A DNA stretch of 64,000 nucleotides from Pterobdella sp. o SKG-2022 (lineage: Eukaryota; Annelida; Clitellata; Hirudinida; Piscicolidae): positions 10,534,291 through 10,598,290 of the forward strand of contig OZ038323.1 in NCBI GenBank assembly GCA_964035795.1, written 5' to 3'. The notes below the pieces were generated by a model. That model was not told where the DNA came from, searched no databases, and worked only from the letters and a program-made list of their open reading frames with translations. This document shows, in pieces, positions 1 to 10,800 of the stretch. Made by a program: the position numbers and the translations under genes. How positions within the stretch are numbered: the first letter of the stretch is position 1; the number at the start of each line of letters is the position of its first letter.

Positions 1-22
1 TTTAATGGACAAGCATGATAAC

Positions 23-157
23 CTCAATCATGCCGCCCTTCATTTTGACAGCCTGGTACAGAGCAAACAGATCGAGCTTGCCAGACTGGGGCTTGCCCGT
101 GAGGTTCTTGAGTCGCTGCATGAACTCGCCCCTCTCCAGCCACGAGGACCCCTTGTG
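23..157 (-). CDS. ARID domain exon (first part of ARID)
   Basis: Read on the minus strand this exon follows an AG at 158-159 and ends before a GTTATC donor at 22. It encodes 45 residues with the ARID pattern: an amphipathic helix around WLERGEFMQRLKNL, then GKLDLFALYQAV, then KGGMIEVI. LDL(Y/F)xLYxxV followed by GG(x)xEV is the diagnostic ARID helix 2-3 signature. GC content is clearly higher than the flanking DNA, as expected for conserved coding sequence. The spacer between helix 1 and the LDL motif looks several residues shorter than in typical ARIDs. The rest of the domain must lie to the left of the window. The donor is weak by consensus. Confidence 0.75.
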
Positions 158-3100
158 CTGTCATTCATGTCGTTTAATCCCGTGTTTTAATGCATAAAAG
201 AAGCAATTTTATTTATCATTGTGATATAATCTTGCCATTTATTTTTTAAAAAGTAGCAAAGAAGAATTTATACTGACATGCATCAAAAACGACAAAACTG
301 CGGGTGATAATAACGTTTCGCAAAAAAATGAAGACAATGTTAGAAAGATACAAAAAGATGCAAAAAAAAAAAATAAAAGAAAGAATTGTTTAAAAGGAGA
401 TATGAAAGGAACGAGAAGAGAGGCTTATAAGCAGCGTCTCGGAGTATTGATCTTAATTTAAATGCAGGCGAGGCGTCCTAGTAATGATGCGTCTGTACTC
501 TTCCTTGCCGTCTCATTACCCTCGCATTGTCTCTCTTTAAAAAACTCCTTATAACGCCAACACTATTACTACTACTGTTACCATTACTAATAATACTGCT
601 ACTAATGTAACCATTACTACTACTACTGCTGCTATTACTAACTCGAAATGAACGGATAAAATCACTTACAGTTTGTTGTAGAAAAACTTACAAAATAAAT
701 ATTGCTAAAAATGCCAATAGTACTATTATTAAAACTAGTATTATTGATATATGAAATAGAATTCAAAGCACTATTATCAGTATGTAAGAATATTATTACT
801 GGGACATGGATATTACTACAAACGGCCATGGCCTTTTTATTGTCCCACAATTGATGTCTTGCATTTATCTTACCGATCTATAATTCGCTTCTCTTTTATG
901 CTACAATGATCAAACAATTTGACGAAATTATTTTGATGTCTTTTGTATCATCTTTATTGATAATCTCCCTAGAATTTCATAGATATTAAATCGAGAAAAT
1001 TTAGCGGGAATGTTTTCTTTAAAATCACTACCAAATGAGAAATTCTAAAGAACGCGTGGTTCCTTCAACTGCGCGTCTAAAGAATGAAACAGAATGAAAG
1101 GAAAGAAAGTCTTAGTGCAATAATTTATGAAATACAGTGTGAAAAGAGTGAATAAAATTAGAATAGATTATACAATGCCTTTTTCTTCAGTGAATGTTTT
1201 AAATTTTCAATTTCAGGATGGAAATTGAATGTTTTTTAGCAATTTACGATCATCAAGTATTAGTGATAGAGATTAACATTGTGCGTAAGCAGATGAAACT
1301 TCAAACAGCATAAATTAGGTTCAGGTGCTAGTGAAGAAAAAGGGCAGAGATGCAGTTTAAAATATAATTCATTACATAAAAAACATCAAAAGGCGGCTTA
1401 AACATATGCATTAAATGCAAACTAAACAGTCAGTATGGAGCCTACCTGATGGTTAGAATCGTGGGGGGCAGGAGTGAGGCATGGTGAACGACTGTGGCTC
1501 TCCTTGGAGCTCCCAGGCCTGGGAGGTTGACTCCTGCCCTCATCTCTACCTTCCGATCCTGTTTCAAGTTGCTATTTGAATTCTCTGTCCTCTATAGATA
1601 AAATAATCTATGGACAAGTACCGTGATTTCTGGGATCTGGAGAAAGAGCATTAAAATGATTGGGTGGCGGCATAGACACTATAGGTTTTTGAAAAGGATG
1701 TTTTGAGTTGTTGGCTTCAAGAACAGACCCGCCTGACATCATGCCCCAGTGTTGGGTTGGTCGAGGGGATGAGATGAGGGGTGATGCTCTAAAGGTGTGC
1801 TCTTCGGTTGGTGGAGGGCCGAAGTGGGGACCACTCTGTTGGGGGTGGTAGTGCTGGAAAGGTGGTCGATAAGAGGGGTAGTTGAATGCTTCGTGTCGAT
1901 ATGTCTCAGGCCTATGCATCATTGGGTGTCCTCTAATGTAATTGTTGTTGTTCCTATAATTGACATTATTGTAATATCTGTACGCTTGTCTGATTTGGTA
2001 ATCATTAGGTGGTCGGTTAGGATAGAAGGTGGGTGAGGCATTGTTGGATGGAGGCATTTGAGGACTGTGGTAATAATAAGAGTTACCCTGCTTTGGAGGA
2101 CTTGATACATGATGTGCTTGATGTTGGAGATGAAAGGGGTGTTGCTGATGGGGTGGTTGGTGCATTTGCGGCATGGGTGGTCGTTGGTGCATTGGATGCG
2201 TTTGTGGCATGTTAGGGTGTGAAGTGTGTTGGATGTTTGATGGAGGATATGAATTTGCTTGGTTCATTTGTGAAGGATTTAATTGTGGATTTGACTGGGA
2301 AAAACTTTGTGAGCGATCGAATGATTGAAAAAGAGCGTTGTTATTATCAGTAGAAACTCTTTGGCTGAAGCCACTGCTGTTAGATTGGTTGTTTTTGTTT
2401 TGTTGAACCACTTTGTTGAGTGTGTTGTCAAGACTTGACGGCTTGAGCAACTGATTTTTATAATTGTAACCTTTGTTATCAGCTTTCTTTTCATCGTCTT
2501 TTAGCGTTTCGACATTTTTTTCGCCAGATTTTTCAACCCCCTTATCAGAATTTCTCAGCTGTTCATCAGATTTAGTACCATTTATTAAACTAGGCTGCTG
2601 TTTGGGAGATGTTGATAGTTGTGTGTGAAGCTGGGTAGAATTTTTTGGAGAAGGGGATGTGAGAGAGGCATGAGAGGAGGGAGAGGACAGCTGAGAAGTT
2701 GGGGAATCGGGATTGGAATAAACTTCAGTGCTGCTACTGCATGTCGAGTCTGAGTCTGTAGGGTGGCTTCGTTTGCCCTGCAAGTTATTTGAATTCACTA
2801 CAATAATGACGCTATATTGAGGAGTCTCTAAAACTCAACTATTAAATACTATTTTAAAGTATGAAATACAATAGGTTTATTTTTGAATATTCAAAAGTTT
2901 ATAAAAGTTGATTCAGAGAAAATCTGTCTTGAAAAAGTATCCACTAAAAATATAAATTTAAGAAGTCTATTGATTTTGAGGTTTTTTAGAAATACTTGTT
3001 TTTATAAATAATTTTTCATTGATTTTTATTGACTAAAAGGGAATGTAATTTTTTTTCACTAAATCACTCATTCATCAAAAAAGCTGACTTTTGAAATGAA

Positions 3101-5573
3101 TATGACACTAAAATCATGAAAAAAATGCTCATTTGAGTTCAATCATTCTACCAGATACACTTTTTTTTCGCTTTAAAGAAAATATAAAAAGGCTTGAAGA
3201 AAGTGAAGATGCGGAAAAGATATTGAAAATTGTTTGCTAGTAGCAGTATGAATGCCTTATATAATTTATTGAAAAGACCAGTGTCTTGTGCATGCAAATA
3301 CACAACCCATAAATAAAATCCAAAAATGAAATACAATGAAGTGCTTGTAAGAAATGAAAAAAAGTACAAAATGAATCTGGAGAAGAGAGAGAAGAGAGGG
3401 ATTACGTATACACTGGCATATAAGCAGGCTCCTTCTAGCCCACACATACAGCCTTATAAGCTCACATACTCCGTTGGGCATACAACAGCAAGCTTAAACT
3501 ACAATAGTGATCAAGTTATATTGAAAAAGCAAAAAATAGGGGAACCTTGGATGTCTTTGAGAGAGCGCCATTGGCATCTTTCTTTCCTTTAGAGGAGCTT
3601 TTCTTGCTACTTTTATTGCTTCTGTTATTACTTCTACTTTTATTTTTTTGAGCTTTTAATTCTTTATCGTTCTTCGAAGATGGATGAGTACATGAGAGTA
3701 TTGCGTCATGGTTATTACCGTTGTTGTTTACCAAAGTATTGTCGTTTACTGTGGCCAGATCATTGTTGGAAGTGTGATTGGCTTGTGGCGTTGTGTGTGA
3801 AGATGCATTCTTGAGAGATTTATTTTCGGCATTCTGCGTATTGGAGCATATACATTTTTTTCCTTTTTCAAATAAAAGAAAAACAGCTTAATGGATATAT
3901 GTTTGTATGGAGAGGTGTATGAAAGGAAGATATATATGCCGACGTATTTGTGAATGGTCTACAGATTTTTTTTATTGGTTTTTGTTATAGCTGATTGCTT
4001 TGATTCCTATCATTATTATTCTTATGCTTGCGAGAGTCTTTATGATGATTATTTTTTGTAATTGCAGCGTACATATGTATTTAAAGAGCCCATGGTGCAA
4101 TAAATATAAACAGAACACCTTGATTGCTAATAAATACATTACATATATGAACGATTTTTTGGATACGTAAATAAAGGCCCGATATGCGATTTTGACGCTC
4201 AGAATTAATCAGATTTTAAGACACACAAAAAAGCTATTGTAGGGAATTTTTAAAAATTTGATTTTTATAGTATTAAAATAGGTCAATATAAAAAATTGAA
4301 AACTTCAATCTGCAATTTTGAAAAGCGGATTAGACCCAAATGAACTGCTCAAATTTTTTGTGCAAACATTCAAAAGCTAGCAAATAATGAGTGTAAGGAA
4401 TATTTTTTAAGCGAAACGAACCTATTAAGTTTTAATGAGTAAAAATTGAAGACATTTAAATGAAGTAATTTTTGTGAAAATATCAAACAAAATTGATTAA
4501 ATAAAGCTAGACCAAAATCTAAAACATATGGTTCCATATATAGTAGAAATTAAAATAATAATGAAAAATTATGAAATATTAATAATAACAATGTCTATTC
4601 ATACTTTCTTAGATCCATGATTTGAACTCTGTTTATTGACACCCTCTTTTGTTTTTTCATTGTTTTCTTTCTTGCCTTTATCAATATTGGAAGCAATACT
4701 ATTTTCACTATTATTACTCACATCATTATGTTCAGTGGAGTTCTGCATGTGATTTGAGTCAGTGGAATTTTTATTTTTCTCTTTCTTTTCTTCTAATTTA
4801 TCATTCAATTTTAAGTCATTTTTATGAGACATATTTAAACCATCCTCACTTTTACGTACACTGTTTTTGTGGGGATCAGTTTCTATGTTTTTTGAATTAA
4901 AGTTTTCTTTAACTTTATCTATATTATTTGAAACCTTTCCTATTTTTTCAGTTTGTTCCTTATCATTTTCACCAAAATTTTTGTTTAAATGGAAAGAATT
5001 TGAACTATTGAAAGTTTTGCTATTATTACTAAAATTATTATTAAAGTTATTACAGTTATTATTTTTGTTTTCACTATGGTTCAAGTTATCTGTCCAATGT
5101 GATTGAAACTTTTGGTTGAAGAACTGTCTGACAGAGTTGAGGTACTGTTCACCTGTAGGCTTTTCAGTGTTGGTTGGATGCTGAAGTAACTGGGTAAGCA
5201 TAGGGGTTGAAGTAGGGGGGTTTTTGAGGTAGGTAGATTGGTTTTTGAGGTAAGATGAAGGCTGTGATGGCTGCTGTTGTTGAGGCATAACAGGGGGGAA
5301 ATGATTTGAATAAGGAGCAACAGGATTGAAAGGATGCTGTTGATAAGTACTGATTGGTGGATAGGGTATAGAAGGGTGTTGTTGGGGAAGAGGTAAAGAG
5401 CCTTGAGATGGGTGAAAAGATGGATAAAAGTAATCATAGTTATTAAATGGGCTGTTGTAATATTGAAATCTGTTGGGATTATAGCCATCCATGTAAGGAG
5501 GATGCTTTGCAGCTTCAAAGTTCCTAGGAAGGCTTCTTGTATTTATTTCCTCATTTTCTTTCAACGAATCCAT
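23..5573 (-). CDS. ARID1/Osa-like SWI/SNF subunit, 5' part of gene (five exons, partial)
   Basis: Gene-level entry; coding exons are 5573-4605, 3833-3546, 2777-1622, 1558-1446 and 157-23. Their lengths (969, 288, 1156, 113, 135) sum to 2661 bases, exactly 887 codons, and every junction keeps phase. Residues 1 to about 848 are low complexity (P, Q, H, N, S). The last exon encodes the start of an ARID helix-turn-helix domain (ending around LDLFALYQAV...KGGMIEV). A long disordered N-terminus before an ARID is the architecture of ARID1/Osa (BAF250), which carries DNA-binding and scaffold functions in SWI/SNF remodellers in the nucleus. ARID3 or ARID5 is not excluded, because the window ends inside the domain and the BAF250 C-terminal region is outside it. 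The gene is divergent from the GAB-like gene. The ATG at 5573 is the first in the exon; an acceptor-like TTAG lies just upstream, so an earlier 5' exon is possible. Confidence 0.6.
158..1445 (-). other. Intron of the ARID1-like gene
   Basis: AT-rich intron between the small Ser/Pro exon and the ARID exon. It contains an imperfect ACT trinucleotide repeat at about 561-643 and a slightly GC-richer patch at about 420-540 in which I found no coherent reading frame with splice sites. Confidence 0.5.
561..643. repeat. Imperfect (ACT)n microsatellite
   Basis: Runs of ACT/ATT/GCT triplets, interrupted by ACC and AAT units, all within the ARID1-like intron. Confidence 0.8.
1446..1558 (-). CDS. ARID1-like gene, small Ser/Pro-rich exon
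   Basis: The exon starts after ...TTGAAACAG (minus strand) and ends at CATCAG|GTAGGC. It takes one base from the preceding exon (G|GA) and finishes in phase 0, so it joins the ARID exon directly. It encodes 37 whole codons plus the split one, rich in S, R, P and H (for example SQPPRPGSSKESHSRSP). Its GC content stands out from the AT-rich intron on both sides. Too short for separate detection, it is supported mainly by matching splice sites and phases. Function is presumably part of the disordered N-terminus. Confidence 0.6.
1622..2777 (-). CDS. ARID1-like gene, large P/Q/H/S-rich exon
   Basis: An open frame of 385 codons plus one base runs from the acceptor AACTTGCAG|GGC to the donor CACG|GTACTT. 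It begins with GKRSHPTDSDSTCSSS, continues into a Ser/Pro block and then a His/Pro/Gln/Met-rich block with runs such as MHQRPPMPQMHQPPHQQHP, then Y/R/N-rich segments. No folded domain is visible. This composition resembles the disordered N-terminal halves of ARID1/Osa proteins, which is family knowledge rather than a measured alignment. The opposite strand also has open frames, but they lack splice logic. Confidence 0.65.
2778..3545 (-). other. Intron of the ARID1-like gene
   Basis: AT-rich intron. Short open frames occur on both strands around 3150-3590, but none has plausible composition or splice sites for a protein. Nothing else recognised. Confidence 0.5.
3546..3833 (-). CDS. ARID1-like gene, Asn/Ser/Lys-rich exon
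   Basis: Ninety-six codons run between an acceptor AATACGCAG|AATGCC and a donor TCCAAG|GTTCCC, phase 0 at both ends. The product is N/S/K/T-rich with a lysine/serine cluster (SNKSSKKSSSKGKKD) that could act as a basic nuclear localisation segment; that role is inference. Phase 0 lets it join the exon ending at 4605 and the exon starting at 2777 without a frame break. Confidence 0.6.
3834..4604 (-). other. Intron of the ARID1-like gene
   Basis: AT-rich sequence without recognisable coding or RNA features between two phase-0 exons. Confidence 0.5.
4605..5573 (-). CDS. ARID1-like gene, first visible coding exon
   Basis: Starts at ATG 5573 and runs 323 codons to a donor AAGAAA|GTATGA, phase 0. 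The first part is Y/P/Q-rich (residues about 25-120) and contains MLTQLLQHP (about 125-133), an LxxLL-like helix in an otherwise disordered region. The second part is N/K/E/S-rich and charged. The stop seen if the frame is read on is just past the donor, as expected for intron sequence. The start is uncertain: an acceptor-like AG precedes the ATG by four bases, so the true first exon could be farther upstream. Confidence 0.6.
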
Positions 5574-7733
5574 CAAACTAACAATTAACCAAAACTTTTA
5601 GTTCAAATCATTGCCAAAAATATACCTAAATCCTTAAGCTACAACATCAGACGCAAATTCGTTTGGCTCATTAAAATTTCCAAACAGTCCATGAACGTAC
5701 AAGGATCGCAGTCAACATTTTTATACACTCTATCATCATTTATATAATAACTTATGGCACAACAGTTGGAATTTCGATAATTTAAAAATACATATGCGAT
5801 TTTGAACTTTATCTTTTATGTTATAACAGTAATATACGTTTTGAGAAGCTATTGTACAATATATACAATTGATCAATTCTCAAACAAGTCAAAATCAAAT
5901 AAATTGTACGTATTTATATAAAAAAATTATGTTATCTATTTTAAAATCCTGAACTTTAACGATTTTGATTGGAAAATTGCAAATAAGCCGAGTCCAACCT
6001 CTGCTGCCATTGTGTATACATAATTATTTTAGCGCTTGGTATTTCTGTTTTATTAAATTTTTTAACGTATGTCTGATAATATTTATAAAAATTTAATTAA
6101 ATTTATTTTCTTGAATTTTCAGTGCAAAATTTTTTTACATTCGAGCGCCGCATAATAAGGTTAAAAAAATAAAGTTCATTTTTTCCCATTAGACTTTTGA
6201 ATAAAAACCTTTTTTAGAATTCACGCCCATGATTACAAATAGGCTAACATTGAAAAGTTCAATATCAATTTTTAATAAACGATTTTAAAAAAATTTTTTT
6301 TTGAATGACTATAAACACACTTGAGTTTATGTATTCAATTAATGTTAATTGAATTATATTTGGCTGCTCTTTTAGTATACAAAGTTCATACCTAAAGTAT
6401 TAAAGGCAAACTTTTTGATATGTTCAGAATTTACATAATTATTTGAAGAAGTTTTTGTATTATAGAAAAATTAAACAAATTTTTAAATAAAATTCTGTTT
6501 ATTTTTACTTTTATTCACGCTAAATATTTGGCTTTATAGCTCGGTTTTTGTTCTAGAAATTTTAAATTTTGTGCTCAAATTCCCACCATTTTATTGCATA
6601 AGTCTCTAGAAACTATCTTCAGATCAGTTTGTAATGAATCAATCCATTGCATTATTCAATTGATATAAACAACTTCATTATAGATTAGGTCGAAAAAAAC
6701 TTTGGCAAAGCTATTTTAAATGATTTTGAGAAAAACTAATATTATTTAAATCTTTGGTCAATTAAATATCACTTGAAACCGATGTTTAATATAAAAAAAA
6801 TTTGGCCATTTTTTGAGAATTTTTTTTGAGTTGAAGTTTTTCAAGAAAAAATTTCGACAAAATAATGCATATTTAGTTCCGATATTCTTTTAAAGACATA
6901 AATCACCATCCTAAGCTATAAAAGCCCTAAAATCTTGGACTGGTATTTCAAAGTTATCACACGATTTTCATGTTTTCGAGTCACCTCTGCTGTCACATCG
7001 TCAGCTGCTTATTGGATTCTTTATTCCATATTGAAAATTCTTTTTCAATAAATGAGTATGTTATATTTTAAACTATCAACTTATTTTCTTAAAATATCGC
7101 ACAGAAAAGAAAACAAAAAAGAACGATATAATTTTCAAAAAAACTACACTTAAGAGAAAGAGGAAGGAGAGCGGAAACAGGAAAGAATGCTGGTAGCATT
7201 GCCGCGGAAAATTGCCAGAAGTATTTTCTGGCGCAACCAGACTGCCACAAAAGGGTCTTCAGTCACCTCGATAACTTCTACCTAACTCTTCAACAAAGCT
7301 GCTGGTTGAAGGTCCGCAGCAGCCCGTTGTATCGATGCACTGATATTTGCGACTTTTTAGTATTTTCGCAGATTTTGCAGTGGAACCCGACTCGATGAAG
7401 CTGGCGATTATGTGGGACTTGGAGACAACTGTCGCGTTATATTGTATATAAAAAGGTTGAGCAAATTTATTGGTTACTTCTTTAATCAAATCATCAAAAC
7501 TTGGTAGAAAGTTTGAAAAGTTTCAAATTTCATGAGTATGGACATACTTGGTGGAATATTTTGAAAAGTTATTTTAAAAATAAATAACGCGTTAGAAAAT
7601 ATTTTCGAAATTAACTTTTAATAGTACATTAGAAAATCAAAGGTATTAAACAGGATTTGAAAGTGAATATTACGATTCCTAACCATACACTTTATTGAAA
7701 GATAATAACAGTTTTGATAGAATTTACTTTTTC
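5574..7733. other. Divergent intergenic region between the ARID1-like and GAB-like genes
   Basis: About 2.2 kb separates two head-to-head start codons, so it should hold both promoters and 5' UTRs. Most is AT-rich with no motif I can assign. A GC-richer patch lies at about 7,150-7,460. On the plus strand it opens a frame of about 32 codons from an ATG near 7,187; on the minus strand a 76-codon frame covers 7,259-7,489. Neither resembles a known protein. It may be a first noncoding exon or promoter core of one of the two genes. Confidence 0.4.
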
Positions 7734-7814
7734 ATGGAACCTATATTGAAAGGGTGGTTAATAAAATCGCCACCGGAACAAAAAGCTTCGGGACATTGGA
7801 GGTTGTTTGGAGCG
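7734..7814 (+). CDS. GAB: GAB-like exon 1 (start of PH domain)
   Basis: Twenty-seven codons from ATG to GGAGCG|GTAGGC. The peptide has GWLIKSPPE at residues 7-15, the PH beta-1 strand signature of GAB/DOS proteins. The ATG was chosen because it places this motif at the very N-terminus as in the family; the frame is open a little farther upstream without another ATG that I would prefer. Ends in phase 0. Confidence 0.75.
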
Positions 7815-10800
7815 GTAGGCTGCGCATAATATTAACCTTCAATTATTATTAATGAAAAAATATTTTTTGAACCATTCAAATTTTATAGATAATTTATTGC
7901 CTTATTTAAGTTCATAAAAAAATTTATGATTTCTTTAAAAAAATCGAAATTCAGAAATGGAAGCGGCGTTTCTTCGTTTTGTATGCACCTCCATTAGGTT
8001 CTGGAATAACTGACTACAAGGGTGCCATGCTAGAGTACTACACCAGCAAGAAATTAAACACAAAAGTAAATAAAGATTCATTTCATCATATTCATCAACC
8101 TAATTAGCTCTACATATTTTAAATTTAGTGGGTATTTTATCTAAAATAGTTAGCTTATAAATGCTTAATCAAAGTTATTTATAATTAAATTCAGTTAGTT
8201 CATCCGGGCAAATACTAACATAACAATCACACAAGGTGGGCTTCATAAATCTTGACGACTGTGATGAAATCCTTTCAGGCCTCGACAGTGATACTTACAA
8301 ACATGTCTTTGGGCTCCAAACTAAACATAAGGTTTTCAATGAAAATTATTCTATTTTTTCTCATATTTCAACGAAGAGCTACCTAGACAATCAGATGTAT
8401 TAATTAAAATTAATTGCTAAATTAATTAACAAATAATCATGTCATGGGAGAATGGTATGATAGGATATGTGTTAATTGAGTGAATTTTCCAATAATTAAC
8501 TAATTATCATATATTCTATTGATTAAATAATTTATTTATCACTTATTCAAGGGTAAAAATAGAACCTACTACCTGGTATCAGAATCAGAAGACGAGATGA
8601 ATCGATGGGTGAATCATCTTTGTAGGGTGCTTGGACTGCTGGAAAATGGTCTGTAGGCTGTTACTATGTTATTGAATGGTATTGGGGGCTGTTGTTATAT
8701 TATCAAAGGTTGCTGCGTTATCAGATGTTGCTCATATGTTGTGGAATGTTGGTGTTGTCTTTTATGGTATTGGTGTCTTTTATGGGGTTGGTGTTATGTT
8801 TTTAAGTTTTATGATGCCAATTGTTGGTATTAAATTAAATTTATTTAGTTAAAATTTAATATTAGATATTCTGCAGTAAGCAGTTTGTATGTTTTTGATT
8901 TTTGTATTGATTATCGTTTCTAATTATGAATTAACATTTTGATATAAATCCTATAATTAAGGTTAAAATGAACTATTTTCTTGAATTTTATTCATCAAAA
9001 TGAGGTTTTAGTTACCCTTCGAACATAAATTCTTTCAGTATAATGAACTGTGTTTTCAAGTGTGAATCAATGTAAATTTTGAGAATTCCTATTTACTTTG
9101 TTTTGTTTAAAAATTTAATTTCAAAGTAGTATGAGTAGTTTTGAAATACAGATAGTAAAGCTAAATGAGTCACACTACTCGTTAATGAACATATTTTATA
9201 ACAAGTTCATAATAATTTTGTTCACAAATTTTATAAGCTATAATATCTCACCACATAACACCGACCTACCACAATCCCCACATAACACCAACCCACAACA
9301 ACCGCAGAGGAGTGTCGACAGCCCCTCCCTCCCCCTCCTAGACTTCCAGGCATGAACGTTAGAATGAACTCCGAACCTAACCTCATAGAAAACACCCATG
9401 ATTGCTTTGTGAGTCCTCAAGGCAAGGCATCAGTCACCTTTGCTGAACTGGCAAATGACCAACGGTTAAGGCAAGCTGGATCAGTGCCTGATTTTGATTC
9501 GATGCACGCCTCTTATCATCATTCAAATTTTCCTCCTCCCCGTTCCAGTACCACCCTCCCTCCAATCCCTCCTGAAAAAACTCGAAAATCCCTTGATGGG
9601 GACATCTTTGAAGACAAAACTCCATCTGATCAACCGCCCCCAAAACCTCCCAAAAACAGAAAAAAGAAAGTTAACGAAGAAGAGATGGTAGACAGTTCTG
9701 TAAATAGCGTTAAAAGCAAACAGAATGAGAACGTCGTTGAAAAGTCTTTTGTCGTAGAGAAGAAGAGCGCTCACAAATCATCTTCATCAACATCAACCTT
9801 GAAGGAGCATGCCTCAGATGATGACGTGGATGAGAAGGAGGATGGGGAGTACCATGTGTTTCCATGCAAGACTCCCGACAAAAGTCCTGATACTTTATCT
9901 TCCATCATTGAGAATCTCAGTCAGAAGTTTTATGATGTGCCTAACAAAACTCCACTGAAACCAGCTGTTTCTTCATCTAAGGACGATGCTTGTACGTTCA
10001 AATTCGACCAAGATTGTTATGATACACCTCCTTCGAAACCAGTCGACGCCAACAACAACACGAACAGTTATCACGATTGTTATGATGTGCCAACTTCTGC
10101 GAATAAAATCAATAACCAGAACAATAATGAAAGCTTTAACAACAAAAAGTTCAAAAGTTTCTCAAAACCTGAGCCCGCCAAAAGAATGACGAAGGGGAGC
10201 GATGGTGCAGACTTTTATGATGTTCCTGTGGTCAACCAGGACAACGTGTACAACATCCCCACACCACAGAACGAACCTCCAAAGCCTGTCAGAAGGAAAA
10301 AGCTTCCAGGTAATTCTACTTTTCTTTAACCTATTTTTTTGAAGTCGTTGATCGTAGAGTATTATAATGCTATTATTTTTTGGAATTATTTGTTTTAAAA
10401 TGTGAATTAAAAAAACTCAAATAGAGTTTACTTTTTTATAAACACGAAGTTTATTTATATATTATTTGTTGGAAATATTGTTTCTAATAATGCTTTTCCT
10501 ATTTGCTACAAAACAAATGAACTTAGGGAAAAATTTTTTCAGTTAGCACAGAACAAAGCAGTACAAAGCTACAAACAGAAGCCAAACCTGTAACGATAGC
10601 ACCTCCCTCCAACAAACCATCATCAAAAGCATCCGATCCAGCCCCTAAAAAAGTCCACCAATTTGGCAGCAAGCACAAAAAACTAGTCCTCGCTGGCTCA
10701 ACTGGTGGGTGGTCATGTTACAGTACTTGAAATGTTGTTAAGTTAAACTTATATAATCATTATTATTATGACTCTTCTTTTCTCAATCATCATCATCATT

